This document shows, piece after piece, positions 42,596 to 50,212 of a stretch of DNA of 64,000 nt (its first letter is position 1; every line of letters begins with the position of its first letter). The DNA comes from Maritimibacter alkaliphilus HTCC2654 (lineage in GTDB: Bacteria > Pseudomonadota > Alphaproteobacteria > Rhodobacterales > Rhodobacteraceae), in contig NZ_CH902578.1 in the NCBI RefSeq assembly GCF_000152805.1, positions 3,335,906 to 3,399,905 on the forward strand. The letters are read 5' to 3'. Below the pieces are notes generated by a model, which ran no database searches, was not told where the DNA came from, and worked only from the letters and a program-made list of their open reading frames with translations. A program made the position numbers and the translations under genes.

Positions 42596-43977
42596 CACAG
42601 CAGGACGATCCCGGCGAGGCCGAGGAAGGCGAAGAACCCAACGACATCCGTGACCGTGGTCACGAAAGTGCCGGAGGCCAACGCCGGGTCCACGTTGAAC
42701 TTGTCCAGAACGACGGGGACGAGCACGCCCGCCAGCCCCGCGACCATCAGGTTGATGACCATGGCCGCCGCGATCACCGCGCCCAGCATGGGCGAGCCGA
42801 ACCAGATGATCCCGACGATCCCCATGACGATGGCGAAGACCGCCCCGTTGATGAAGCCAACGGCGGCCTCGCGACGGATCACGCGCCAGACGTTCGAGGA
42901 GGTCAGGTCTTTCGTCGCGATCGCGCGCACCGCGACGGTCAGGCTTTGTGTGCCCGCGTTCCCGCCCATCGACGCGACGATGGGCATCAGAACGGCAAGC
43001 GCCACGAACCCGGCGATTACGTCTTCGAAGAGCGCGATGACGAGTGAGGCGATGATCGCGGTGCCAAGGTTCACGGCGAGCCACGGCAGGCGCGCGCGCA
43101 CCGTCTCGCTCACCCGGTCGTTGAGTGACCCTTCACCGACACCGGCGAGGCGCAGAATGTCCTCTTCATGCTCTTCGTCCAGAATGATCATGGCGTCGTC
43201 GATGGTGATGACGCCGACCAGCCGGTCATCCTCGTCGACCACCGGGGCCGAAATCAGGTGATACTGGTTGAACGCATAGGCCACATCGCCTTCGTCCTGC
43301 GTGACGGGGATGGTGCGAAAGCTGTCCTCGGTGATCTCCGACAGGGCCGTGGTGCGGGGCGAGGCCATGATCTTGCCCAGCGTGACATAGCCCGTGGGCC
43401 GCATCCGCGGATCGACGAGAATGACGTGATAGAACTGATCCGGCAGATCTTCATGCGCGCGCATGTGGTCGATCAGGTGGCCCACGTCCCAATGCTCGGG
43501 CGCCGCCACAAGCTCGCGCTGCATAAGGCGGCCTGCGGATTCCTCGGGGTAGGACAGCGACTGTTCGACGGCGGCCCGGTCGGTGATCGCCAGCGCGTCG
43601 AGGATGATTTCCTGCTGCGGCTCGTCCAGATCCTCGATCAGGTCGACCACGTCGTCGGTGTCCAGCTCGCGCACGGCGTCGGCCAGAACCTCGGGATGCA
43701 GCGCCTCGATCACGCTTTCGCGGACGCTCTCGTTCAGTTCCGACAGGATGTCGCCGTCGAATTCCTTGCCGTAAAGCTGGACGAGGCGCAGGCGCGTATC
43801 CTCGTCCACCTGTTCCAGAAGGTCGGCGATGTCGGCCGGGTGAACCGGCTCCAGCGCCTCGATCAGCGCCTCGCTGTCACCGTCGCGCAGGGCGACGAGA
43901 ACCGGCTCGACCGTCTCACGGTCAAGCGCGTAGCTGTCCTCTTCGTGAATCTCTTCGGTGTTCAGGTCTTCCGCCAT
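42595..43977 (-). CDS. mgtE: magnesium transporter MgtE
   Basis: A 460-residue Mg2+ channel. The N-terminal domain (residues ~30-130) is a helical superhelix with LEPVHPADIADLLEQ. Two CBS domains follow (~140-260), then five helices with SMGGNAGTQSLTVAVRAIA, the pore signature. CBS and N-domains close the channel at high magnesium. No magnesium riboswitch is recognisable in the short upstream gap. Confidence 0.95.
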   Translation of the reverse strand: MAEDLNTEEIHEEDSYALDRETVEPVLVALRDGDSEALIEALEPVHPADIADLLEQVDEDTRLRLVQLYGKEFDGDILSELNESVRESVIEALHPEVLADAVRELDTDDVVDLIEDLDEPQQEIILDALAITDRAAVEQSLSYPEESAGRLMQRELVAAPEHWDVGHLIDHMRAHEDLPDQFYHVILVDPRMRPTGYVTLGKIMASPRTTALSEITEDSFRTIPVTQDEGDVAYAFNQYHLISAPVVDEDDRLVGVITIDDAMIILDEEHEEDILRLAGVGEGSLNDRVSETVRARLPWLAVNLGTAIIASLVIALFEDVIAGFVALAVLMPIVASMGGNAGTQSLTVAVRAIATKDLTSSNVWRVIRREAAVGFINGAVFAIVMGIVGIIWFGSPMLGAVIAAAMVINLMVAGLAGVLVPVVLDKFNVDPALASGTFVTTVTDVVGFFAFLGLAGIVLL

Positions 43978-44101
43978 CTTTCACCCCGCCTGTTGTCGCG
44001 GGCGACATTAGGGGAAGGCCGGGATGAGATACAGGGGGAAAGGCCGTGGACCTTGCCCCAAGCCCGGCCTAGGTTTTGCGAGTCACCAGCGCGGAAGCCC
44101 C

Positions 44102-45388
44102 ATGAAACTCATCCTCGGTCAGACCCTGTCATTCCTGTCGGACCCGTTCGCGGGCGACCCCGAAGCGTCGGCGCTCTGGGATCGCCGGTCGGGCGTCGTC
44201 GTGGACGACACCACGGGAACCATCGTCGAGATCGGGCCGGCGGACACGCTGAAACGCCTGTGGTCCAATGCGGTGGTCGAGGATCACGGCGACGCCCTGA
44301 TCCTGCCGGGCTTCATCGACGCCCACGCGCATTATCCGCAGACCGGCATCATCGCCAGTTGGGGCAAACGCCTGATCGACTGGCTGAACACTTACACATT
44401 CCCCGAAGAGGCGCGGTTCGGGGATGCGGGCTATGCGGCCGAGGTGGCATCGCGCTATTTCGACCTCGTCTTGTCCAACGGCACGACCACGACCGTCAGC
44501 TTCTGCACCATCCACCCGGAAAGCGTCGGCGCCTATTTCGCCGAGGCGCAGAAGCGCGGGATGCGCGTGTTCGGGGGCAAGACCTGCATGGACCGGAACG
44601 CGCCGGACGATTTGCGGGACACCGCGCAATCGGCATACGACGACTCGAAGCGGCTACTCGCGCGGTGGCACGGGCAGGGGCGGCTGTCCTACGTCATCAC
44701 GCCGCGCTTCGCGCCCACCTCGACGCCCGAACAACTCGAGGCACTGGGAAGCCTGTGGGCCGAGAACCCCACGTGCCTGATGCAGACGCATCTGTCCGAG
44801 CAGACGGAAGAGATCGAGTGGGTCATGGGGATGTTTCCCGAGGCCACGGATTACACCGACATCTACGACCGCTTCGGCCTCTTGCGCGAGGGCGCGCTGA
44901 TGGGCCACGCGATCCACCTGTCGGCCCGTGAACGGGCGCGGCTGAAGGAGGTGGGGGCATCGCTCATCCATTGCCCGACCTCCAACACCTTCATCGGCTC
45001 CGGCCTGTTCGACATGGCCGGCCTGCGAGCCGAGGGGCAGAAGGTCGGGCTCGCCACCGACACCGGGGGCGGGTCGTCGTTTTCCATGCTGCGCACGATG
45101 GCGGCGACCTATGAGATCGGGCAGCTTCGCGGCACGCCCCTGCACCCCGCGCACCTTCTGTGGCTGGCCACCGCCGGATCGGCCGAGGCCATCGGGATGG
45201 GGCAGACCATCGGACGGCTCGCGCCGGACTACGAGGCGGACCTCGTGGTTCTCGACCTCGCCTCGACACCGGGGATCGAACAGCGTGCGGGCAGGGCCGA
45301 GACGATCTGGGAACAGGTGTTTCCCACGATCATGATGGGCGACGACCGGGCCGTGGCCGCAACCTATGTCGCCGGGCAACGCGTTTGA
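44102..45388 (+). CDS. guaD: guanine deaminase
   Basis: A 428-residue zinc amidohydrolase that converts guanine to xanthine. Zinc-binding motif PGFIDAHAHYPQ near residue 70, then FCTIHPESVGAYF, MQTHLSEQ and ATDTGGGSSFSML agree with GuaD. The ATG at 44102 follows GCGGAAG. It is a lone gene; no xanthine dehydrogenase genes are in the window. Confidence 0.94.
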   Translation: MKLILGQTLSFLSDPFAGDPEASALWDRRSGVVVDDTTGTIVEIGPADTLKRLWSNAVVEDHGDALILPGFIDAHAHYPQTGIIASWGKRLIDWLNTYTFPEEARFGDAGYAAEVASRYFDLVLSNGTTTTVSFCTIHPESVGAYFAEAQKRGMRVFGGKTCMDRNAPDDLRDTAQSAYDDSKRLLARWHGQGRLSYVITPRFAPTSTPEQLEALGSLWAENPTCLMQTHLSEQTEEIEWVMGMFPEATDYTDIYDRFGLLREGALMGHAIHLSARERARLKEVGASLIHCPTSNTFIGSGLFDMAGLRAEGQKVGLATDTGGGSSFSMLRTMAATYEIGQLRGTPLHPAHLLWLATAGSAEAIGMGQTIGRLAPDYEADLVVLDLASTPGIEQRAGRAETIWEQVFPTIMMGDDRAVAATYVAGQRV

Positions 45389-45477
45389 TGAATATCGGAT
45401 TTTTCCCGGTTTTCACTTGATCTGAACGCATCCTTCCGAATCCTTGTCGCAAAAAGACAAGAAGATCGGGCGGACAG

Positions 45478-46140
45478 ATGCACAAGGAAACGATCACGCT
45501 GATGAAAAAGGCGTTCCGCAAACACGTGGCGGAACGCGATCCGGGGCTCGTCCTCGACGTCGGGTCCGTGGGCAAGCGCCCGTGGTTTCGCCAGGTGTGG
45601 GAGGACGGTGGCTGGACCTATCACGGCATGGACATGAAGGCGGGGCCGAACGTCGACATCGTGCTGGACGACCCCTGGCGTTTCGAAATCGAGGACGGCA
45701 GGTATGACGCCGTCATCTCGGGCAACATGCTCGAACATAACGAGTTCTTCTGGCTGACCTTCCTCGAAATGTCGCGGGTGCTGAAACTGGACGGTGTGAT
45801 GGTGCATGTCGTGCCGTCGCGCGGGCCGGAACATCGCGACCCGCAGGACTGTTGGCGCTGGTATCGCGACGGCATGTTCGCGATGGCGAAATGGGCCGGC
45901 TTCGACTGCGTCGAAACGACGACGGACTGGTCGGACGAACACATCGCGTATTACGAAACCAAGAACAGGGCGCGGGCCAAACGGCTCACGCGCACGCGGC
46001 GGCACGCCGACAACTTCTGGGGCGACACCGTCGGCGTGTTCGTGAAGACCGCCGAAACCCGCGATACGCTCGGGATGGACTACATCCGGCGCTTCGCCGC
46101 GCAACACCCCGAAGGCGCCGCGCAGCTCGCCGCCGAATAG
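45478..46140 (+). CDS. class I SAM-dependent methyltransferase
   Basis: A 220-residue protein with a methyltransferase core: LVLDVGSVG as motif I, YHGMDMKAGPNVDIVLDD as motif II, and DAVISGNMLEHNEFFWLTF, which matches the type 11/23 motif around a C/N-MLEH. The middle holds VHVVPSRGPEHRDPQDCWRW. The DCWR(W/F) box is typical of methyltransferases in surface glycan clusters, though none surrounds it here. Substrate unknown. Confidence 0.8.
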   Translation: MHKETITLMKKAFRKHVAERDPGLVLDVGSVGKRPWFRQVWEDGGWTYHGMDMKAGPNVDIVLDDPWRFEIEDGRYDAVISGNMLEHNEFFWLTFLEMSRVLKLDGVMVHVVPSRGPEHRDPQDCWRWYRDGMFAMAKWAGFDCVETTTDWSDEHIAYYETKNRARAKRLTRTRRHADNFWGDTVGVFVKTAETRDTLGMDYIRRFAAQHPEGAAQLAAE

Positions 46141-46141
46141 C

Positions 46142-46873
46142 TCAGGCCGCCTGCGCTTCGCTTTCGTCCTTGAGAACACGGGTCAGCGACACGCTCATCA
46201 GATGCGCGTAGATCGCGGGCAGGATACCGGCCGCGCGCAGCCGCAGGAACGCCTCGTCCGGCAGGGCCGACAACGCCTGTTCGTTGATGACCGCGAAGCC
46301 CTGTAGGCTGGTCGTGACCTTGCCGTTCGCATCCTTCGCCTCGATGGTGATCGTCTGGAACAGCGCCAGCTCGTTCAGCACGGCAAGCGCGGCTTCGGTC
46401 CGCTTGGCCGAGGCCGCGTATTCGGTGACGAGCGTGACCACCCGCCCCATGAAATCGGTCTGCTTGCCGTCCTCGTCAAACAGTGCCGTGCCGCCATCGG
46501 TCTCGGCGAAGCCGGGGAACTCCGCGTCCACGCAGATGATCGGGTCGGCCCCGTCCTGTTCGCCCAGAATGAACGGATAGCGCCGCAGATAGGCGGGGAG
46601 GTAGCGGCGGTTCCAGCGCCCGTCGGCATCCACGAACTGATTGTGGCCCGTGGTCAGCCCGCACAGAAAGACCGGCGTATACCCGGTGCCGGTGGGCACG
46701 AACACGATCGGCAGGTCATGCGCGGCCACCGTGAACTCGTCGAACACCGCCGGGATCAACTGCGCCTCACGGGCGAAGCCGAACGGCTCGGCCTCGGGTG
46801 AAATCTGGAACTTGCGATGATTCACGGTCGAGAGCGCCTCGACCTTTTTATAAAACATTGGCAATTGGGTCAT
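46142..46873 (-). CDS. SapC family protein
   Basis: A 243-residue protein matching the SapC family in length and pattern (MFYKKVEALSTVNHRKFQIS; VFVPTGTGYTPVFLCGL; RRYLPAYLRRYPF). The family was named from a surface-array locus, but most members sit outside such loci and have no proven function. No signal peptide is visible. The start at 46873 gives the normal N-terminus. Confidence 0.88.
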   Translation of the reverse strand: MTQLPMFYKKVEALSTVNHRKFQISPEAEPFGFAREAQLIPAVFDEFTVAAHDLPIVFVPTGTGYTPVFLCGLTTGHNQFVDADGRWNRRYLPAYLRRYPFILGEQDGADPIICVDAEFPGFAETDGGTALFDEDGKQTDFMGRVVTLVTEYAASAKRTEAALAVLNELALFQTITIEAKDANGKVTTSLQGFAVINEQALSALPDEAFLRLRAAGILPAIYAHLMSVSLTRVLKDESEAQAA

Positions 46874-46982
46874 CGGAACGCCTCGTCTGAAAATTGGTCC
46901 CGAGACTGTCCGACGAGACGCGCCCGGAGTCAAACACGGGGGCGCCGCAAACCGGGCCACGACATTGCCGATGAAGGGAATT

Positions 46983-47058
<76 letters not shown>

Positions 47059-47116
47059 AACGCGGTGGTATCTGGAGGTTTCCGGCCCCGCTGTCAAGCG
47101 GGTAACGCCGCCTGTG

Positions 47117-47563
47117 TCACGCCCCGACCTTGGCTTTCGACCGCACAAAATCCTCGATCCCCTTGGCGGGCATCGCCCCCGCCTGTCGCGCGATTTCGCG
47201 ACCGTTCTGATAGAGGATCAGCGCGGGAATGCCCCGGATGTTGTTCTTCATCGACACCTTGGGGAATTCCTCGGTGTTGATCTTGGCCAACCGCACATTC
47301 GGAGCGAGCGACTGGGCCGCTTTCTGGAACTCCGGTGCCATCATCCGGCACGGCCCGCACCACGGGGCCCAGAAATCGACGAGCAAGGGCAGATCGTCGG
47401 CTTTGGCGGCCTTGGCCAGCGTCGTCGGGTCCAACTCGCGCACCTTGCCGTCCATCAGCTTGGTGCCGCAGGTGCCGCATTTCGGGCCTGCGCCCAGCTT
47501 GTCTTCGGGCGCACGGTTCAGGCTGCCGCATTCGAGACAGGTAAGTTTGACGTGTTTGGTCAT
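47117..47563 (-). CDS. trxC: thioredoxin 2 (zinc-finger thioredoxin)
   Basis: A 148-residue protein: an N-terminal zinc ribbon with two CxxC pairs ([10 protein letters not shown] and PKCGTCG) followed by a thioredoxin domain with the redox site [12 protein letters not shown] and the cis-Pro loop IRGIPALIL. It is a cytosolic disulfide and persulfide reductase, induced by oxidants in other bacteria. An ATATTC-N8-GAATAT operator 15-34 nt upstream of the ATG suggests control by a SqrR-type sensor. Confidence 0.96.
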   Translation of the reverse strand: MTKHVKLTCLECGSLNRAPEDKLGAGPKCGTCGTKLMDGKVRELDPTTLAKAAKADDLPLLVDFWAPWCGPCRMMAPEFQKAAQSLAPNVRLAKINTEEFPKVSMKNNIRGIPALILYQNGREIARQAGAMPAKGIEDFVRSKAKVGA

Positions 47564-47577
47564 GTCGGACCTCGTAA

Positions 47578-47597
47578 ATATTCTTTGGAGTGAATAT
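47578..47597. promoter_or_regulatory. SqrR/BigR-type operator in front of trxC
   Basis: ATATTC (47578-47583), eight bases, GAATAT (47592-47597): a perfect 6-bp inverted repeat containing ATTC-N8-GAAT, the motif reported for SqrR of Rhodobacter capsulatus. It lies 15 nt upstream of the trxC ATG and 42 nt upstream of the small gene on the other strand, so it could act on both. Confidence 0.6.
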
Positions 47598-47638
47598 GTA
47601 TCCGGGCGGATCACGGTTCAAGGGGCAAGTGGCGGCAA

Positions 47639-47824
47639 ATGCGCGAATGGGCAGACCTCACCAAGGACGAGCAGACCGCGCTGCGTCTGGCCTATCAGGA
47701 TGAGATAGACCGAAACCCGCGCACCTGTTCGATGGACGAAAAAGTGACACGGTTCACCAACTGGCTCGCCACGAGCGGGGTGGCCTTTTCCGCCGCCGAC
47801 CTTTCGCCTAACAAGGCCCGGTAA
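47639..47824 (+). CDS. small conserved protein upstream of the flavoprotein gene
   Basis: A 61-residue soluble protein (MREWADLTKDEQTALRLAYQ...) with a helical, acidic first half and one cysteine. I do not recognise a family. It ends 18 bp before the flavoprotein start, so the two probably share a transcript. Confidence 0.6.
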   Translation: MREWADLTKDEQTALRLAYQDEIDRNPRTCSMDEKVTRFTNWLATSGVAFSAADLSPNKAR

Positions 47825-47842
47825 AGGATCGGAGCGCATGTC

Positions 47843-49027
47843 ATGGCAGATCAGGATTTCGATGTCGTCGTGATCGGCGCCGGACCGGCCGGGTCGTCCG
47901 CCGCGAAACGGGCCCGTGACCTCGGCCTCAGCGTCGCCCTCATAGACCGGGCGGTGTTCCCACGCCCGAAGCTTTGCGGCGCGCTCATCAGCCCCCGTGG
48001 CAACAAGGCGGTCAAACGCGTCTTCGATATGGAGATGTCGCCCGAGATGTATCTCGTCTCGCGGCAGGTGGCGTTCAAATGGGATGGCGAGGAACTGAAC
48101 CGTTTCGACGCGCCCTATGATCTGACCTACACCTACCGGCTCGATTTCGACCACTGGCTGCAACAGGCCGCCGTCGCGGCGGGCGCCGTGGACATGCAGG
48201 GCACGCGGGTCGAGACGATCCATGACGCCGACAACCTGCTGGAACTCTCGGACGGGCGCCGGATCGGCTACAAAGTTCTGATCGGCGCGGACGGGGCCGC
48301 CAGCCCGGTGGCCAAGCACATCCTCGGCGCGGCCTACGACCCCGACAAGATCGGCTTCGCATTCGAGACCGAGGCACCGGGCGGCTGCGACCCCGAGGCG
48401 CTCATGTCCATCGACTTCGACATCGTGCATTGGGGCTACGGCTGGAATTTTCCCAAGGCGGGCAGCCGCACCATCGGGCTAGGCGCGATCCGGTCGGTGG
48501 ATCAAGATCTCAAGGCACGCATGGCGCGCTATCTGGCGCATGAGGGCGTGGACCCGGACAGCGTGACGATCAAGGGCGCGCATATCCCGCTGGGCGATTT
48601 CAAGGAAAAGCCGGGCAAGGGCAACGTGCTGCTCGCAGGCGACGCGGCCGGGTTCGTGGACGGGATCACGGGCGAGGGGATCGCACTGGCCATCGAGAGC
48701 GGGGCCGAAGCGGCCGAGGCCGCCGCGCAGGTGATCGACGAGGGGCGGCCCCAGCGCGCCGACCGCGCCTATTTCCCGCGCATCAAGTATATCCAGACCG
48801 ATCTGGAAAAGGTCCGGCGGCTGCGGGTGATCGCCTATAGCTCCGCCATGCGCGATCTTTTCAAGGAAAAGCTCAGGACCTCGACCATGATGCGCTCGTC
48901 CCTGTTCGAGGTGCTCGCGGGCAACGCGACCTATGCCGACATCGAAAAGCGGGTCGCCAAGCGTGCTTTCATGTCGGTTGCGCAAGGGTTGTCGTCCTGG
49001 CCCACCAAACTCGCGCGCCGGGGCTGA
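47843..49027 (+). CDS. geranylgeranyl reductase family flavoprotein
   Basis: A 394-residue FAD/NAD(P)-dependent oxidoreductase. It opens with DVVVIGAGPAGSSAAKRARD, followed by PRPKLCGALISPRG, which is a GGR-family feature. The second FAD motif is VLLAGDAAGFVDGITGEGI. Such enzymes saturate isoprenoid chains of quinones, lipids or, in phototrophs, bacteriochlorophyll; no photosynthesis genes are here, so a quinone or lipid role is more likely. RBS GGAGCG. Confidence 0.85.
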   Translation: MADQDFDVVVIGAGPAGSSAAKRARDLGLSVALIDRAVFPRPKLCGALISPRGNKAVKRVFDMEMSPEMYLVSRQVAFKWDGEELNRFDAPYDLTYTYRLDFDHWLQQAAVAAGAVDMQGTRVETIHDADNLLELSDGRRIGYKVLIGADGAASPVAKHILGAAYDPDKIGFAFETEAPGGCDPEALMSIDFDIVHWGYGWNFPKAGSRTIGLGAIRSVDQDLKARMARYLAHEGVDPDSVTIKGAHIPLGDFKEKPGKGNVLLAGDAAGFVDGITGEGIALAIESGAEAAEAAAQVIDEGRPQRADRAYFPRIKYIQTDLEKVRRLRVIAYSSAMRDLFKEKLRTSTMMRSSLFEVLAGNATYADIEKRVAKRAFMSVAQGLSSWPTKLARRG

Positions 49028-49105
49028 CGGACGCGGGAGTTTTGGGGTGGTGGTGACCGGAAGTCCGTGATTAACGCATTGAAATCATGATGCAATACGT
49101 CATTC

Positions 49106-49145
49106 CTAGGTTACTAGAATACTAGGATACTAGAAAACTAGGATT
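49106..49145. repeat. tandem octamer repeat built on CTAG
   Basis: Five head-to-tail copies of an 8-bp unit, consensus CTAG(G/A)(A/T)(T/A)A. CTAG starts at exactly 49106, 49114, 49122, 49130 and 49138. The gap lies between two convergent genes (ends 49027 and 49168). The unit is AT-rich in a GC-rich genome, and CTAG is rare in most bacterial DNA. Confidence 0.85.
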
Positions 49146-49167
49146 CTGGTATCCCCGCCGCGCCCGC

Positions 49168-50148
49168 TCAGGCCGCGTTAGGCCCCACGGCCCGGATCAA
49201 ACCATAGCGCGTTATGCCGTTCTCGCTCGCCGGATCTGCCGCGCCGCCGTACATGATGTAGATGCCAAGGAACCCGGCGACGGCATTGCGCGCGAGGTGC
49301 TTGGGAACGAAGGGGCGCAGCAGCCGGTATTTCCACTGGGTCAGGAACTTCAGCCCGACCCGGCCCAGACGTCGACAGGTGCCCAGGCCCTGCATCGAAA
49401 TGTCCTCGGTCGTCACGTCGGTGAACCCGGCGCGCGCCAGTGCATCCTCCCACGTGCCCCAGACGGCATAGCCGTGGGGAACCGCAAGGCACAGTTCGTT
49501 CAGGACCAGCGCCTCTTTCAGATCGTCCGATTTCGATTCCCAGTCCGTGCGGCGGAACGCGTCGTGGAACATGAAGGTGCCGCCGGGGGCGAGCCGGGCC
49601 TTGATGCGTTCGATCACCGCGTCGATCTCGGGCGAATGGCACAGGGTTTCGACCGCGAAGATCAGGTCGAACTGGCCCAGATCGTCGGGCAATTCGGTAA
49701 AGCTCGACCGCACCGCGCGGAAATTCGGCAGATGCGCCCCGCGTTCATTGGCCTTGGTGATATGCGCCTCGATCAGGTCGGTCGCCACCACCTCGACCTC
49801 GGGCAGGGCCTCGGCGATGACGCGGGCGTTGAAGGCCTGACCGCACCCGAGTTCGAGGATGCGTCTCGCCCCGATCTTCCGCGCCTCGGCGATGACCGTG
49901 TCGGCTTGCGCCCGCAGCCCGTCGTGAGTGTATTTCCCGTCATCCGACAATGCCATGTGCATCGCCGCATGGGGGTTGTAGCGTTCGTAGCCCCAACGCG
50001 ATTGCAGGTAGTAGGCGGTGACGAGCCGTTCCGTCGGCGTCGACAGATCACGCAACAGGCGGTCCTTGCCGAACCGCCTGTCGATCAGCGCCAGAGCATC
50101 CGTCACCGAATAGTCCGTCAGTTTCGGATCGTTCGTCTTCTGCGCCAT
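49168..50148 (-). CDS. SAM-dependent methyltransferase
   Basis: A 326-residue protein. The SAM loop is RILELGCGQAFNARVIA, motif II is VVATDLIEAHI, and FDLIFAVETLCHSPE plus LAPGGTFMFHDAFR complete the type 11 core. About 100 N-terminal residues precede it (SRWGYERYNPHAAMH). The C-terminal ~60 residues are hydrophobic (NAVAGFLGIYIMYGG), which suggests membrane contact, as in sterol, tocopherol or quinone methyltransferases. Start at 50148. Confidence 0.8.
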   Translation of the reverse strand: MAQKTNDPKLTDYSVTDALALIDRRFGKDRLLRDLSTPTERLVTAYYLQSRWGYERYNPHAAMHMALSDDGKYTHDGLRAQADTVIAEARKIGARRILELGCGQAFNARVIAEALPEVEVVATDLIEAHITKANERGAHLPNFRAVRSSFTELPDDLGQFDLIFAVETLCHSPEIDAVIERIKARLAPGGTFMFHDAFRRTDWESKSDDLKEALVLNELCLAVPHGYAVWGTWEDALARAGFTDVTTEDISMQGLGTCRRLGRVGLKFLTQWKYRLLRPFVPKHLARNAVAGFLGIYIMYGGAADPASENGITRYGLIRAVGPNAA

Positions 50149-50212
50149 GACCGCTCTCGGTTGCCCCGGCGGCTTGGGTAGCAACCGATGCGCGCTTTGA
50201 CCAGCGCCAAGA

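Noticed and set aside
43978-44101. Magnesium-sensing riboswitch for mgtE
   Set aside because: The gap is short and lies between divergent genes; I see no conserved core of either known magnesium riboswitch.
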